Shown piece after piece: positions 36,196 to 45,800 of a stretch of DNA of 64,000 bases. The position numbers and the translations under genes were made by a program. The notes beneath the pieces were generated by a model that saw nothing but the letters and a program-made list of their open reading frames with translations, was not told the DNA's origin and did not search any database. Position 1 is the stretch's first letter, and every line of letters starts with the position of its first letter. The stretch spans positions 1-64,000 of the forward strand of contig JAWKNY010000011.1 in NCBI GenBank assembly GCA_041391485.1. The letters run 5' to 3'. The stretch comes from JACKAF01 sp041391485. GTDB lineage: Bacteria > Bdellovibrionota > FAC87 > UBA2466 > JACKAF01.

Positions 36196-36867
36196 ATGAA
36201 ACCTTGGACACTGATCGATAAGACCTCGACGCCTGACGGCGAGCCCATGACTCTCAGCGAACGAGATGGAGAGTACGTGATTCGAGTAAAGGGGATGGAG
36301 CTGATGTCCACCCGGCACTACCAGTCCGAAGAAAGACTTGCGGAAGTCGTATTCGAAAAGCTGAAGAATAAATGCCCCCGAGTACTTATTGGTGGCTTGG
36401 GCTTTGGTTTTACGTTGAAGGCAGCGATGAGAGCGCTTCCCACGATTCGTCTCATCGTGGTGGCGGAGCTTTTGGAAGCGGTAATCAAGTGGAATAGCGA
36501 TCCTTCTTATGGACTCTGCTTCGAGGAACTTGAGAACCCGAAGGTGACTGTCCTCCATGCAGATGTAAAAGACGTCTTGAAAAAATACCCTGGGGGTTTT
36601 GATGCGATTTTGCTCGATGTCGATAACGGACCGTCTGCCTTCACGGTGAAAGATAACAATCAACTCTATGATGACCACGGTCTTCAACAGGTTCTTAAGT
36701 GCCTAAAGCGCGATGGCATTGCTGCGTTCTGGTCTTCGAACAAGGATCCGGATTTCATGAGGCGCCTTGAGGCCACGGGAATGGAGCACTCGGTCCACGC
36801 CTGTCACGCGTGGGGGAAGCGCGGCCCCGTCCACCAGATTTATCTCCTCAACAATTCAACTCGCTAA
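36196..36867 (+). CDS. Spermidine synthase-like SAM methyltransferase-fold protein
   Basis: 223 residues with the Rossmann SAM/dcSAM-binding order: RVLIGGLGFGFTLKAAM (motif I, GGxGxG-like), IVVAELLEAVIKW (acidic end of strand 2), VLHADVKDVLKKYPGGFDAILLDVDNGP (motifs II/III). This pattern matches spermine/spermidine synthase-like proteins without their N-terminal beta-barrel. Whether it transfers aminopropyl or methyl groups cannot be told. Single gene. Confidence 0.75.
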   Translation: MKPWTLIDKTSTPDGEPMTLSERDGEYVIRVKGMELMSTRHYQSEERLAEVVFEKLKNKCPRVLIGGLGFGFTLKAAMRALPTIRLIVVAELLEAVIKWNSDPSYGLCFEELENPKVTVLHADVKDVLKKYPGGFDAILLDVDNGPSAFTVKDNNQLYDDHGLQQVLKCLKRDGIAAFWSSNKDPDFMRRLEATGMEHSVHACHAWGKRGPVHQIYLLNNSTR

Positions 36868-36948
36868 AAAGAATTCACACACCACCTCGCTGGATCTCGT
36901 CGGTACGTATTTTGACAGAAAGTAGCGCCAAGAATATATTATTTCCCT

Positions 36949-37605
36949 ATGTTTGAGACACCCCAGGAACTTTTGCAACAGAGCTACTCTCAAATTATCG
37001 AGTTTGCCCCCCGATTTTTTGTTTTTGTACTCATACTTGCCGTCGGGTGGATGCTCGCCGCGCTGCTGAGTCGACTCACCAAGTTTCTCTTGAACCGAAT
37101 TCAAGCGGAAGACTGGGCTGAAAAACTTGGAATTGAGCGCTACCTGTTGCGTGGTGGCGTGCGTTATACTTTCACGACATTGGTTTTCCGAGCCGTTTAC
37201 TGGCTGATTGTCATCTTTTCCTTTCTCGTCGCTTTCAACCACCTAGGTGTACCAATTAGTGAAGACTTCTTCGGACGGGTACTGGAATACATACCGAAGG
37301 TACTGGTTTCGATTTTTCTATTTGTCGTGGGAATGAGCGCCGCAAGCGTAACGTATTCGGCGCTTCGTGCCTACCTGAACAACATGAACGTTTCAGGTGC
37401 CGAACTCATCGCCAAGGTCGCTAAGTTCACTGTCATTCTGCTAACCATCGTCGTCGTGATGGAGAATCTGGATATCGGCGGACAGGTTCTATTGTCTACT
37501 TTCTTGATGGCATTTGGGGCACTCAGCCTCGCCTTCGGCATCGCGTTTGGCCTGGCGGGTAGAAAAATAGCTGGCCGTATTTTGGATAGAATATTTCCGC
37601 TCTAG
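36949..37605 (+). CDS. MscS/CmpX-like mechanosensitive channel membrane protein
   Basis: 218 residues with four to five helices and the repeated pattern of MscS-related TM_helix proteins (FAPRFFVFVLILAVGWMLAALLSRLTKFLL; YIPKVLVSIFLFVVGMSAASVTYSALR; FLMAFGALSLAFGIAFGLAGRKIAGRIL). The last helix resembles the glycine-rich pore helix TM3, but the cytoplasmic MscS domain is missing. Probably a small channel or membrane stress protein. Ten bases separate it from the amidohydrolase gene. Confidence 0.78.
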   Translation: MFETPQELLQQSYSQIIEFAPRFFVFVLILAVGWMLAALLSRLTKFLLNRIQAEDWAEKLGIERYLLRGGVRYTFTTLVFRAVYWLIVIFSFLVAFNHLGVPISEDFFGRVLEYIPKVLVSIFLFVVGMSAASVTYSALRAYLNNMNVSGAELIAKVAKFTVILLTIVVVMENLDIGGQVLLSTFLMAFGALSLAFGIAFGLAGRKIAGRILDRIFPL

Positions 37606-37614
37606 AGGAACACA

Positions 37615-38436
37615 ATGATTGTCGACTGCCATACGCATATCAATCGATATGAGGACGAAAACTCACCTGCTCTCCCGGAACGTTTGGACGCGCTTCTTCT
37701 AGAGATGCGGAAAAACCGCTTGGACTTTTGTTTCATCCTGTCCTCGTACAAAAATGTACCAGGCCGCCCCTCGCTCCGCGCTGTCGTGGAGGCCATTAGA
37801 GACATTCCAAATGTTTTTGCAGTGGCCGGCATGAGTTACTTGATGCGAAAAGATTGGGACTTGGGTGAACTGCGCTCCTTCATCCAGGAAGGAAAAGTGA
37901 AGGGAATCAAGTTTTACTGCGGCTACGAGCCTTTTTACCCGGCCGACAAAGAGATGCTACCCGTCGTTGAGATCGCAAAAGAGTTCGATATCCCCGTTTA
38001 TGTGCATACGGGAGATACGTTTACCCAACGCGGCAAGCTGAAGTACGCTCACCCGCTTAACATCGATGATTTCGCCGTAGACCATCCAGAACTCAAGATC
38101 ATTATCTGCCACCTGGGGAATCCATGGGTCCGCGACACCATGGAGGTGGTTTACAAGAACGACAATGTTTATACGGATATCTCGGGTCTTGTGCTGGGCA
38201 ATTTCAATGACCGCTTTGAAAGGATTATGATCAAGCATGTTCAGGAGATGACGGTATTCGGAATGAACCCCAAGAAGGTACTGTATGGCACGGACTGGCC
38301 CATCTCATCCATGTCGTCCTATCTCAAGTTTGTGGAGGATCTTGGTTACAAGCCAGAGGATAAACGCCTTGTCCTGGGAGAGAACGCGGTAAAGCTCTTT
38401 CGTCTCAATCCGAAGGATTCCCCTTACTTCAGGTAG
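37615..38436 (+). CDS. Amidohydrolase-2 family metal-dependent hydrolase
   Basis: 273 residues of a TIM-barrel amidohydrolase. The metal-site HxH is CHTHINRY (residues 5-12), further ligands are in YVHTGDT (His), IICHLGNPW (His) and LYGTDWPIS (Asp). KGIKFYCGYEPFYP supplies the post-strand-4 Lys. Substrates of this family include decarboxylated or hydrolysed aromatic acids and lactones; none can be assigned. Clustered on one strand with the MscS-like gene upstream and the YdeI-like gene downstream. Confidence 0.85.
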   Translation: MIVDCHTHINRYEDENSPALPERLDALLLEMRKNRLDFCFILSSYKNVPGRPSLRAVVEAIRDIPNVFAVAGMSYLMRKDWDLGELRSFIQEGKVKGIKFYCGYEPFYPADKEMLPVVEIAKEFDIPVYVHTGDTFTQRGKLKYAHPLNIDDFAVDHPELKIIICHLGNPWVRDTMEVVYKNDNVYTDISGLVLGNFNDRFERIMIKHVQEMTVFGMNPKKVLYGTDWPISSMSSYLKFVEDLGYKPEDKRLVLGENAVKLFRLNPKDSPYFR

Positions 38437-38446
38437 ACAGTTCACC

Positions 38447-38719
38447 ATGAAAAAGAAACTTCCAGGACCGGTTCACAAAATACCCGCCGATTTTAAAAAA
38501 GCGGTGGAAGCCACCGCTGCGCTTAAGAGCGCCTGGCAGAATCTCACACCCCTTGCCCGCAACGAGTGGATCTGCTGGGTCACTTCTGCAAAGAAAGAAG
38601 AGACTCGAAGTAAGCGCATCACCCGCGCGCAAGAGGACTTGAACAAAGGTAAGCGCCGCCCTTGTTGTTGGCCGGGCTGCCCTCACCGCCGCCCCAGCGC
38701 CAAGAAATGGTTTAAATAG
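38447..38719 (+). CDS. YdeI/OmpD-associated-domain protein
   Basis: 90 residues, matching the C-terminal domain of YdeI/OmdA proteins: KKAVEATAALKSAWQNLTPLARNEWICWVTSAKKEETRSKRITRAQEDL (long helical block), then a Lys-rich tail with CCWPGCPHR, three Cys and a His that could bind a metal. Family members are linked to resistance against cationic peptides or stress, mechanism unknown. Immediately downstream of the amidohydrolase. Confidence 0.8.
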   Translation: MKKKLPGPVHKIPADFKKAVEATAALKSAWQNLTPLARNEWICWVTSAKKEETRSKRITRAQEDLNKGKRRPCCWPGCPHRRPSAKKWFK

Positions 38720-38744
38720 GTATCTTTTACAGAAGGAGTACAAC

Positions 38745-39059
38745 ATGAATGACAACTTGTTAGGAGTGATTAGTTCAAAGGCCCTTGAGAAGCAGCTCAA
38801 GATCGTCAACTCCCGTTTGGAGGAAATCCAATCCGAGGTGGCGGAACTTGAAAAAATAAAGGAAGCCTGTTTGACCTTAATGGGTTCCCCTAGTCCGGAA
38901 CAGCTGGAAGAAGGGCTTTCCCAAAAGTCCCAAGCTCCCAAACGCAAGAAAGAAAAGGGCAACCTGAAACCCGCTGGCCTTGAAAAAGGAAGTGAAGACT
39001 CAAGCGCGTTGCCTGTTGACGCTGACAGCGCCGACAACCCGCCAACGGTCACGCACTAG
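38745..39059 (+). CDS. Small coiled-coil protein with disordered tail
   Basis: 104 residues after an AGAAGGAG site. Residues 12-45 form a heptad-like helix (LEKQLKIVNSRLEEIQSEV, AELEKIKEACL), followed by a Lys/Ser/Pro-rich disordered tail. Not recognised. Same strand and close spacing (25 bases) to the YdeI-like gene. Confidence 0.6.
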   Translation: MNDNLLGVISSKALEKQLKIVNSRLEEIQSEVAELEKIKEACLTLMGSPSPEQLEEGLSQKSQAPKRKKEKGNLKPAGLEKGSEDSSALPVDADSADNPPTVTH

Positions 39060-39071
39060 CACTTGAGGGCT

Positions 39072-39899
39072 CTATAAGTTCATAAAGACGAGCGAAAGAT
39101 GATGGGACACTGGAATACTCTTCTTTTGTTCTTCGTTTAAGTAGCTCTCTGCAAATTCTTCCAGGCCTCGGATCAAGGGAGTCGGTGCGCCTTCGGGCCT
39201 ATAAAAGGGGCGGTAGTTCTGCGGATCTTTCGCAAGCTGCAGTTTCATATACCCCACGGCCAGCGAGTTGCCCCACCCCCTTTTTCCTAGCCTGGTTTGC
39301 AGCTCTTTTTCTCCGGACTCTTTGATAAGCGCCAATACTTTGGGCTTGTCATGAAAGAGTTCGGCCAGCGTACGGGCCGCTATCCAGCGAGTCACATCGA
39401 CCGGGGAAGCCTCGCTATGGTGCAAGAGCGTTGCGAGCACCTGCTGCGCAAGATAATCATCTTCTCGAAGTTCGGCTCCGTATCGCTCCATGTTGGCGAG
39501 TAAAACCAATTCCGATAAGAAGTCGTCTTTTTTCTTGGCAACCTGCCGCAGCCCTTCCAGGAGATAAGGAACCACGTCTTCCGCCTTGAGCGCTGAACCG
39601 CTCGGAGTTCCCTCTTCCAAGAGACAGTTCACTTCGCTTACGCCTTCTAAGCGCTCGCTGAAGTCGTCTGACTCCAGTCGCTTTACCGCCTCTTTGAGCT
39701 TTTCTAGCCGTAGACTTTGCGGGCGGGGAGCCCGGCGGTACGCTTCACAAGCTAAGCCGGGCGGTAGTTCCGCCTGTGTACGGTTCGCTTGCCGCGCGTG
39801 CGTTGAGGGTTTTGCGCTTTCGCTTTGCGCCTCTACACTCGGCTCTGCGTGCGCCACAGCGCCCGCTATCAGCGCCAGCAATATCCACTTCCTACTCAT
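39072..39899 (-). CDS. Exported helical-repeat protein of unknown function
   Basis: Start at ATG 39899, which overlaps the stop of the serine protease gene by ATGA; gives a signal peptide MSRKWILLALIAGAVAHA. The 257-residue mature protein is almost all helical with HEAT-like pairs (DVTRWIAARTLAELFHD, LQVLATLLHH-like) and could be an adaptor. Fourth gene of an operon of exported proteins; function unknown. Confidence 0.65.
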   Translation of the reverse strand: MSRKWILLALIAGAVAHAEPSVEAQSESAKPSTHARQANRTQAELPPGLACEAYRRAPRPQSLRLEKLKEAVKRLESDDFSERLEGVSEVNCLLEEGTPSGSALKAEDVVPYLLEGLRQVAKKKDDFLSELVLLANMERYGAELREDDYLAQQVLATLLHHSEASPVDVTRWIAARTLAELFHDKPKVLALIKESGEKELQTRLGKRGWGNSLAVGYMKLQLAKDPQNYRPFYRPEGAPTPLIRGLEEFAESYLNEEQKKSIPVSHHLSLVFMNL

Positions 39900-40696
39900 T
39901 TTGAATCTCCCGTTTGCTTCCGCAACCACTGCAAACTTTCCTTACCTGTAGAATAAAAACCTGATTGGGAACGATCCGAGGGTATCCCCACGCAGGTGCC
40001 GATCACGCGATTCTGAAAAAGAAGGGCTGAGCCTGAATGCGATAAACGTGGCTCTCCTTTTGCGCCAATCACATCGGTAAAGGGTTTCGCATCGGCGTAA
40101 TAGAGCTTGGGATGAGCTTCGTCGATTTTGAACCGAGTCACAAAAAAGCCGTCCGAGGTAGCGGCCAAACAAACAGAATCCGCTGGGGGCTCTTCATCGT
40201 CCTCAGCGAGTTTCCAAATAGGAATACGTCGATCGTCCTGAGAGCAAGCCGAAACAAAACTCAGATAACCCGTGTCTTGCGAGGTCGCCACGTCCGCTTT
40301 GCTCTTGTAGCCGGGCATCACACGCGTTTGGACCTCTTCCATTGAACCGATGCGATCGGAAGAAACGACCGACACATCGTGCTGGACCCCTTGCGCGTTC
40401 CAATCCTTAAGACAGTGTGCTGCGATCCCGGCATCGTAGCGGCACTTTCCCGAAGCCAGTTTTGTGAAATTAAACACGTACAAGGTGCATTTTTTCTCTA
40501 GCTTGTGCTCCATGCCGCCTTTGGCAAAGAGGGTGAGACTGACGGAGATTCCTGGTTGTTGTGGGGCTTTTTCTTGCTGAGGACGAAGGGCGGCGGGGAC
40601 GGGGTTATGGCCCTCCGGCTTCTTCACTTCTTGTGGCGCAGCCAGACTGAGTGAGCATACAATCAGGAGCGAAACTATTCGGCCAAAGTTCCCCAC
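39896..40696 (-). CDS. Trypsin-like serine protease, exported
   Basis: About 266 residues from GTG 40696 (signal GRIVSLLIVCSLSLAAP). Triad motifs are visible: IAAHCL (His94), DTGYLSF (Asp141, in the DIALL position) and LSHSGSALL (Ser221, in the GDSGG position with Asp replaced by His). Several cysteines could form the usual disulfides. The S1-family fold is likely; secreted trypsin-like proteases are common in predatory bacteria. It is tightly packed between a lipoprotein gene (7 bases) and a helical-repeat gene (ATGA overlap). Confidence 0.75.
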   Translation of the reverse strand: MGNFGRIVSLLIVCSLSLAAPQEVKKPEGHNPVPAALRPQQEKAPQQPGISVSLTLFAKGGMEHKLEKKCTLYVFNFTKLASGKCRYDAGIAAHCLKDWNAQGVQHDVSVVSSDRIGSMEEVQTRVMPGYKSKADVATSQDTGYLSFVSACSQDDRRIPIWKLAEDDEEPPADSVCLAATSDGFFVTRFKIDEAHPKLYYADAKPFTDVIGAKGEPRLSHSGSALLFQNRVIGTCVGIPSDRSQSGFYSTGKESLQWLRKQTGDSK

Positions 40697-40703
40697 ATCA
40701 CAC

Positions 40704-41153
40704 CTAGAGATCGTTCCGAGACAAGCCCTTGTCACTCAGAAGCTGGTCCAAAAAGGCGTTGGTTTTCTTTGAGTAGATGTGGACGATTTGATTGCGCGGA
40801 TCCGACGTACGGCTGAGCTGCATCGCGTTAGCGGTAAGCTCCAACTGCCGAAATTCCTCCGCAGTGCAACTACTCGACTGTGAAATGTTTAGGACGTCGT
40901 CTTTGTTCTCATACGCTCTGAAGCGACAACGAACCGTACCCAATCGCAAATCCAGCTCAGCAACACGGCCGTTATCAAAGTAGAGAATCTTGCCGTCTGA
41001 AGAATTGAAGTTAAGTTCAGTAGCCGGAGACGTCGTCCCGTCTACGATTTTCTCTAAAAACCAAACCCCGTTTTCCTTTGCGGCGCACCCAGACAGAGCG
41101 AGCAACAAAACGGCGTACCCAAATATTCTCAGCATGCTGTATTTCTTGTTCAT
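40704..41153 (-). CDS. Lipoprotein of unknown function
   Basis: Start at ATG 41153, two bases after the stop of the upstream gene; lipobox LSGC in AVLLLALSGCAAKENG (second possible start 41135). The mature part of about 125 residues is beta-rich with two cysteines (TVRCRFRAYE, SSSCTAEEF). Not recognised. Second gene of the exported-protein operon. Confidence 0.68.
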   Translation of the reverse strand: MNKKYSMLRIFGYAVLLLALSGCAAKENGVWFLEKIVDGTTSPATELNFNSSDGKILYFDNGRVAELDLRLGTVRCRFRAYENKDDVLNISQSSSCTAEEFRQLELTANAMQLSRTSDPRNQIVHIYSKKTNAFLDQLLSDKGLSRNDL

Positions 41154-41155
41154 GG

Positions 41156-41926
41156 CTACCGTCCCAACAATCTTTCTTTTCTCACTTCGTTTTCCCACCA
41201 GAGACGCACCTTCTCGGAAATGTCGCCAATCGCACGCGGGTCCGCGGTGGTGATTTTACTCGCACCGACAAGCTCGCTGATTTTTTGTTCCAAGTTCTCA
41301 ACAAGCTTGAGCGTCAAGGGATCGCTCTCTGTCTTTTTTAGATCTTCAGCCACCTTTGCAATGAGCTGAGGTTTGTGCTCGTCAAACAAACTCTTACGAA
41401 CAAGCTGATCCAGAGGTACTTCCGGACTACCCATCTGGGCTTGAGCCAGCTCAAGCGCACGTTTTGCCTCGACGATCATTTGATTGGATGCATCCCCGGG
41501 TGTCCCGCTCGCGGGAAGGATGCCTCGGTTCACCTGATCTTCCTGGTGCTTTTCCAAGGCAAGTGTGGCGGCACGCTGGGCTCTTTGCTCACTTTCTATT
41601 TCCGGAGTTTTTTTCCAACCGAAGTAACGCAGAACAGGGTCTCCGACGGTCACCGTCGCCACAAGACCGGCCAGCCCGCTGACAGCCCCTAGAACGGCGG
41701 TTTTTGTGATGGTTCGGTAAGCGGTTCCACACTCTTTGGAACTTCCGACCGCTTTAGTAGGCGGTTGGGAGGGGCTCTCATCGCTGCGCACCAAGGGAAT
41801 GGGCGCTTCCTCGCCCGCTTTGGCAGGAGTGGACGCCGGGGGGTCCGGCGCAAAGGATTGCTGGGGCGAAAAGACAAAAAGGACAAGCAAGAACAAACTC
41901 AGACTTTTTAACCGCGACGCGCGCAC
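41156..41926 (-). CDS. Exported/membrane protein with Pro-rich linker
   Basis: 256 residues from GTG 41926 with a GGAGG site. Signal peptide RLKSLSLFLLVLFVFSPQQSFA, a Pro/Ala-rich linker, a second hydrophobic segment (TAVLGAVSGLAGLVATVTVG, about 76-95) and a long charged helical C-terminal domain. Not recognised. First gene of a four-gene operon whose third gene is a trypsin-like protease. Confidence 0.65.
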   Translation of the reverse strand: MRASRLKSLSLFLLVLFVFSPQQSFAPDPPASTPAKAGEEAPIPLVRSDESPSQPPTKAVGSSKECGTAYRTITKTAVLGAVSGLAGLVATVTVGDPVLRYFGWKKTPEIESEQRAQRAATLALEKHQEDQVNRGILPASGTPGDASNQMIVEAKRALELAQAQMGSPEVPLDQLVRKSLFDEHKPQLIAKVAEDLKKTESDPLTLKLVENLEQKISELVGASKITTADPRAIGDISEKVRLWWENEVRKERLLGR

Positions 41927-42221
41927 GCGCCCTCCTACACCTCACCCTCAAAGAACCCCACCTACTACTTAGCAATTGGCGTTCCATTATTGTGCGGCGG
42001 ATAGCCTAGGAGGCCGCATGGGAGGGGTCGTGATTTTGATGGACCTTGGCTGGGGTGCCGTTTTTGAGCCTGACTGTTGGGCGATCCAACAGAAAGGTGG
42101 AGTGGCGAGGGACACTGAACCCTCAACTCAGTCCAGACCGATCAAGCTTTCGTTCCGTTGACTGCCTGCAACAGACGGTGATATCCGGAATATGAAAGCA
42201 ACACAACTTCTGGAGGGGCGA
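41927..42221. other. Intergenic region, nothing recognisable
   Basis: About 295 bases between divergent genes. No conserved ORF, RNA or hairpin was identified; it should hold the promoters of both neighbouring transcripts. Confidence 0.5.
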
Positions 42222-42665
42222 ATGAAATTCCTTACCTTATCCATCCTATTTATCTCTATCATCGGCCAGGCGGCCGAGTCAGATATCAGCAAGTGCGAAG
42301 AGGCCGCGGATAGAGAGCAGTGTTACGCGACAACAATCGATGCAAAGCTGAATCTGATCCTGCGCCGGATTGGACACGGTCACGGGGTAGAAGGTGAGTT
42401 ACAGGAAGTGAGTTTCTATTGGGGCAAAGACTGCACCAAAGACATCATGGGTACCGGCTATCTTCCCAAATCTCTGACAGCCAGCAATTTGGAAAGTGCG
42501 CGCGCGGCCTGCGACAAGATCGCTCAGGATGTGTCACGTTTTTCCTCCGACGGTTATGTGGATTCTTATAAGGTAGGTAACAATTGTAAGAATCCCGATC
42601 CGCGTCCCAATAAGACAGACAAAGTGGCGATTAGCCGTTTGTGCCTGTCTGGACTCGCGAACTAA
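42222..42665 (+). CDS. Exported cysteine-containing protein, 147 residues
   Basis: Start set at ATG 42222, directly after GGAGGGGCGA, giving signal peptide MKFLTLSILFISIIGQAA; an ATG at 42192 is in frame but precedes the ribosome site. Seven or eight cysteines (SKCEEAADREQCY, GKDCTKD, RAACDKI, GNNCKNPD, SRLCLSG) suggest several disulfides. Not recognised. Confidence 0.7.
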   Translation: MKFLTLSILFISIIGQAAESDISKCEEAADREQCYATTIDAKLNLILRRIGHGHGVEGELQEVSFYWGKDCTKDIMGTGYLPKSLTASNLESARAACDKIAQDVSRFSSDGYVDSYKVGNNCKNPDPRPNKTDKVAISRLCLSGLAN

Positions 42666-42819
42666 AGAAAAAGCCATCACTGCAATCTTTTGTTAAGGGC
42701 GTTTTCCCGAGAGAACAGTTTTTCCCTTTCGCAATGCCCGTGCGTTTGTCATAACTTCCTAAGGGTGCTCTAATTCCGTTCGGAATTGAGATCTGTCTTT
42801 ACAATTCAGGGAGGAAGCG

Positions 42820-45800
42820 ATGAGCGACGCGAACCACACGGTGCGAGGAAAACTTTGTTTCCGAAATAACATCTTTAAAGAATACTCAGATTTATTTTCG
42901 GATGAAGTCGTTGATGTCTTGCATCACATGGCTCGCTTCAACAGCGATCAAAAAGCCCTGATGACCAAGCGGATGGAAACCCGCAAGCGACGCGCCCAAA
43001 CCCGACAACGCATTGCCTTTCTCGATCAAACCAGTGTCATCCCCCGAACCAACTTACTCGCGAAAGAGGCGCGCACGGGGAAGTTTGTAGGCGCCACTAT
43101 TCCTGAAGACTTGAAGCGCCAGTGGGTCCAGGGAACGGGTCCCGCGGCAAAACCGAACGCGCCACTAGAGAAAAGCCTTCGCAATGTTGCCTATGCCCTG
43201 TTGTCGGGAGCGGACGGCTGGATGTTCGACGGAGAGGACGCTCTCGGCCAGATCCAAAGCATGTCTTTAGACAACCAGCGCAACCTGAAACTCGCGATCC
43301 ACCGCGATCCGGTTTTTTTGGAAGTGGCTGAAGCCGTCTCTGAAGAGATGAACGCGTGGGCAAAGGATTTTTTGAAGCGCGAAATCATCCAGGATTGGAA
43401 AACCCAGCTCGATTTTACGACCGTTCTTTTCCGATGCCGGGGCCTGCACCTGGAAGATAGGCACATCCGCGAAAGCTCAGGCGCACCACTTGCCGCGTCG
43501 ATCGTAGATTTAACGCTCTACGTGCTAAATAACTACAAAGCACTACAGCAACAAAATGCCTCCATCGCGCTTTACTTGCCCAAAATCCAAACGGCTGAAG
43601 AAGCCGCCCTTTGGGATGACATGATTTCCTCCCTTGAGGAGTACCTGTCTCTCTCTCAGGGAACGATCAAGACTTATGTACTGGTAGAGCAGCTCGAAGC
43701 CACCTACCAACTCATGGAGATTCGGGCAGCCCTAGGCTTGCATTTTGTAGGATTTAACACCGGACGATGGGACTACATCAACTCTGTCGCCGACGCACTT
43801 GCCTGGGACAAGGAATTCATCAATCCCAACATTGAGTCCATCCCGATGACGTACGCGTACATGAAGCACTATGAAGATAGGGTACGCCGTGCGGTCAATA
43901 CGCCAGATAGTAAAGGGGCTTTCGCACTCTGGCAGGGCGGCATGGAACCCAATATCCCGGTAGGATCGCCTGAGGGTGTGGCGAAGGCGATGGAGAAGGT
44001 GCTGGCAGGGGCGAAACGAGAGCAGGAAGCGGGAGCTTCTGGAAAGTGGGTCGCACACTGGAAAATGGTGCATCTGGTGCGCCCTGTTTGGGAAGAGGCC
44101 CGACAGGACAATCAGATGGGCCGATCCTTCCCGCCTCTCACCTACACCGAACAAGATGAAAAACTTTTGACAGAACTTGAACCCGCTCCACGCACGATCC
44201 AGGGCGCGCGCAATCTGCTTAGTGTCGCTCTTCAGTATGGAAACGCCTTTGCGCAAGGGTTTTCCGCTGCGGCCCTAAAGCCCGCAGATTTTTTTGGAGA
44301 TGACGATGTCCTCTATCTCATGGAGGACATGGCAACGGGTGAGATCCGAGTCAGCATCCTTTGGGAATGGATCCACAAACGGGCCAGACTTACGGAAGAC
44401 GACAAGAGCCTTGGGCTAAAAGCCGGCGATACGTTTACGATGGAAATCTTTAATACGCTGCTAAAAGAGGAGATGGGCAAGCTTCTTTCTGCAGATAATA
44501 AGGACGTCCACGACAATTCAAAAAAGACTACCCTGCCCATCGCAGCAGCGGCTGTAGAAGCCTACATCAATTGCAAGATCAAACTCCCTTGGTACATTGA
44601 TCTCTTAAATATCAATCTCAATGTTCAGGATCTTGCTGAAGGGAAAAAACGCATTGCGACCTACGTCAAAACTCTGCTGGAGCACGGTGAGAGGATTACC
44701 GAAAACCTGGACTTTGCCGTAGCGGGCTCGGATCCATTTTTTGCCAAAGAATCAAAGACGCTGGAAGAGGAGATCCAAGAGACGGCGGAGTGGATGAACA
44801 CGCCTCGTTTTAGAGAAACTAAGCGCCTGTATTCCCCTCGGCAGGTCGAGGAGCAACGGGGTGCCGTTTATAAAGGTTATACTGTGGCCCGGACCGCGGC
44901 CGAGCGTTTCTACACGCGGCTACGCGAACTCTTTGCCCGCCGAGAGCAGATCACGACCTTTGGGCCTTACTCCCCAGGCCAGGCCGTTTCGATGAAAAAA
45001 CAGGGGATTGAGGCCATCTACATTGGCGGCTGGGCGACTTCTGCGAAGGGTTCTATCTTTGAGGACCCCGGTCCGGATCTCGCAAGCTACCCGCTTAGCC
45101 AGGTTCCCGATGAATCGGCGACCGTCGTGCGCGCGCTTCTTACAGCCGACAGAAATCAGAAGTTTAGCCGTACGCGCATGTCAGAAGCCGAGCGCAAAAG
45201 CATCAAGCCTATTGATTTTACGCCCATGATTATCGCGGATGCCGATACCGGGCACGGCGGTGACGCCCACGTGCGCAATCTCATCCGTCGATTTGTGGAA
45301 GTGGGGGTACCCGGCTACCACATCGAAGATCAAAAGCCTGGCTGCAAGAAGTGCGGGCACCAAGGCGGTAAAGTTCTAGTACCAATTTACGAACAAATCG
45401 TTCGCTTGAACGCTGCGCGGTTTCAGCTCGATACCATGCGTGTGCCAGGACTCATTGTGGCTCGCACCGACGCCGAAGCCGCCAACCTGTTGGATGGCCA
45501 GTTTGATGAGCGCGATCAGCCTTTCATTTTGGGGGTAACAAACCCCAGTGTGCCCAGTCTTAAGTCCGTCAGTGCGGCCATTCTGAAGCGGATGTATGAC
45601 AACGGCATCAAAGAGGTGAACGGACACGAATTATTCAGGCTATCGAATGCGGCTTATGAGAAAGCCTACGCGTGGATGACGAAGGCCGGGATACTAAAGC
45701 AGCTGGACCTCAGCAGTCAGAAGTTTGTGGCGACTGGGGGAGACGTTAACGCACTCGTAAATGAAGTCACCTCCATGGTGTATGGCGCGTGGGAATCCGA

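Noticed and set aside
38429..39052. 207-codon minus-strand ORF
   Set aside because: Antisense to the YdeI-like and coiled-coil genes, which have ribosome sites and recognisable features.
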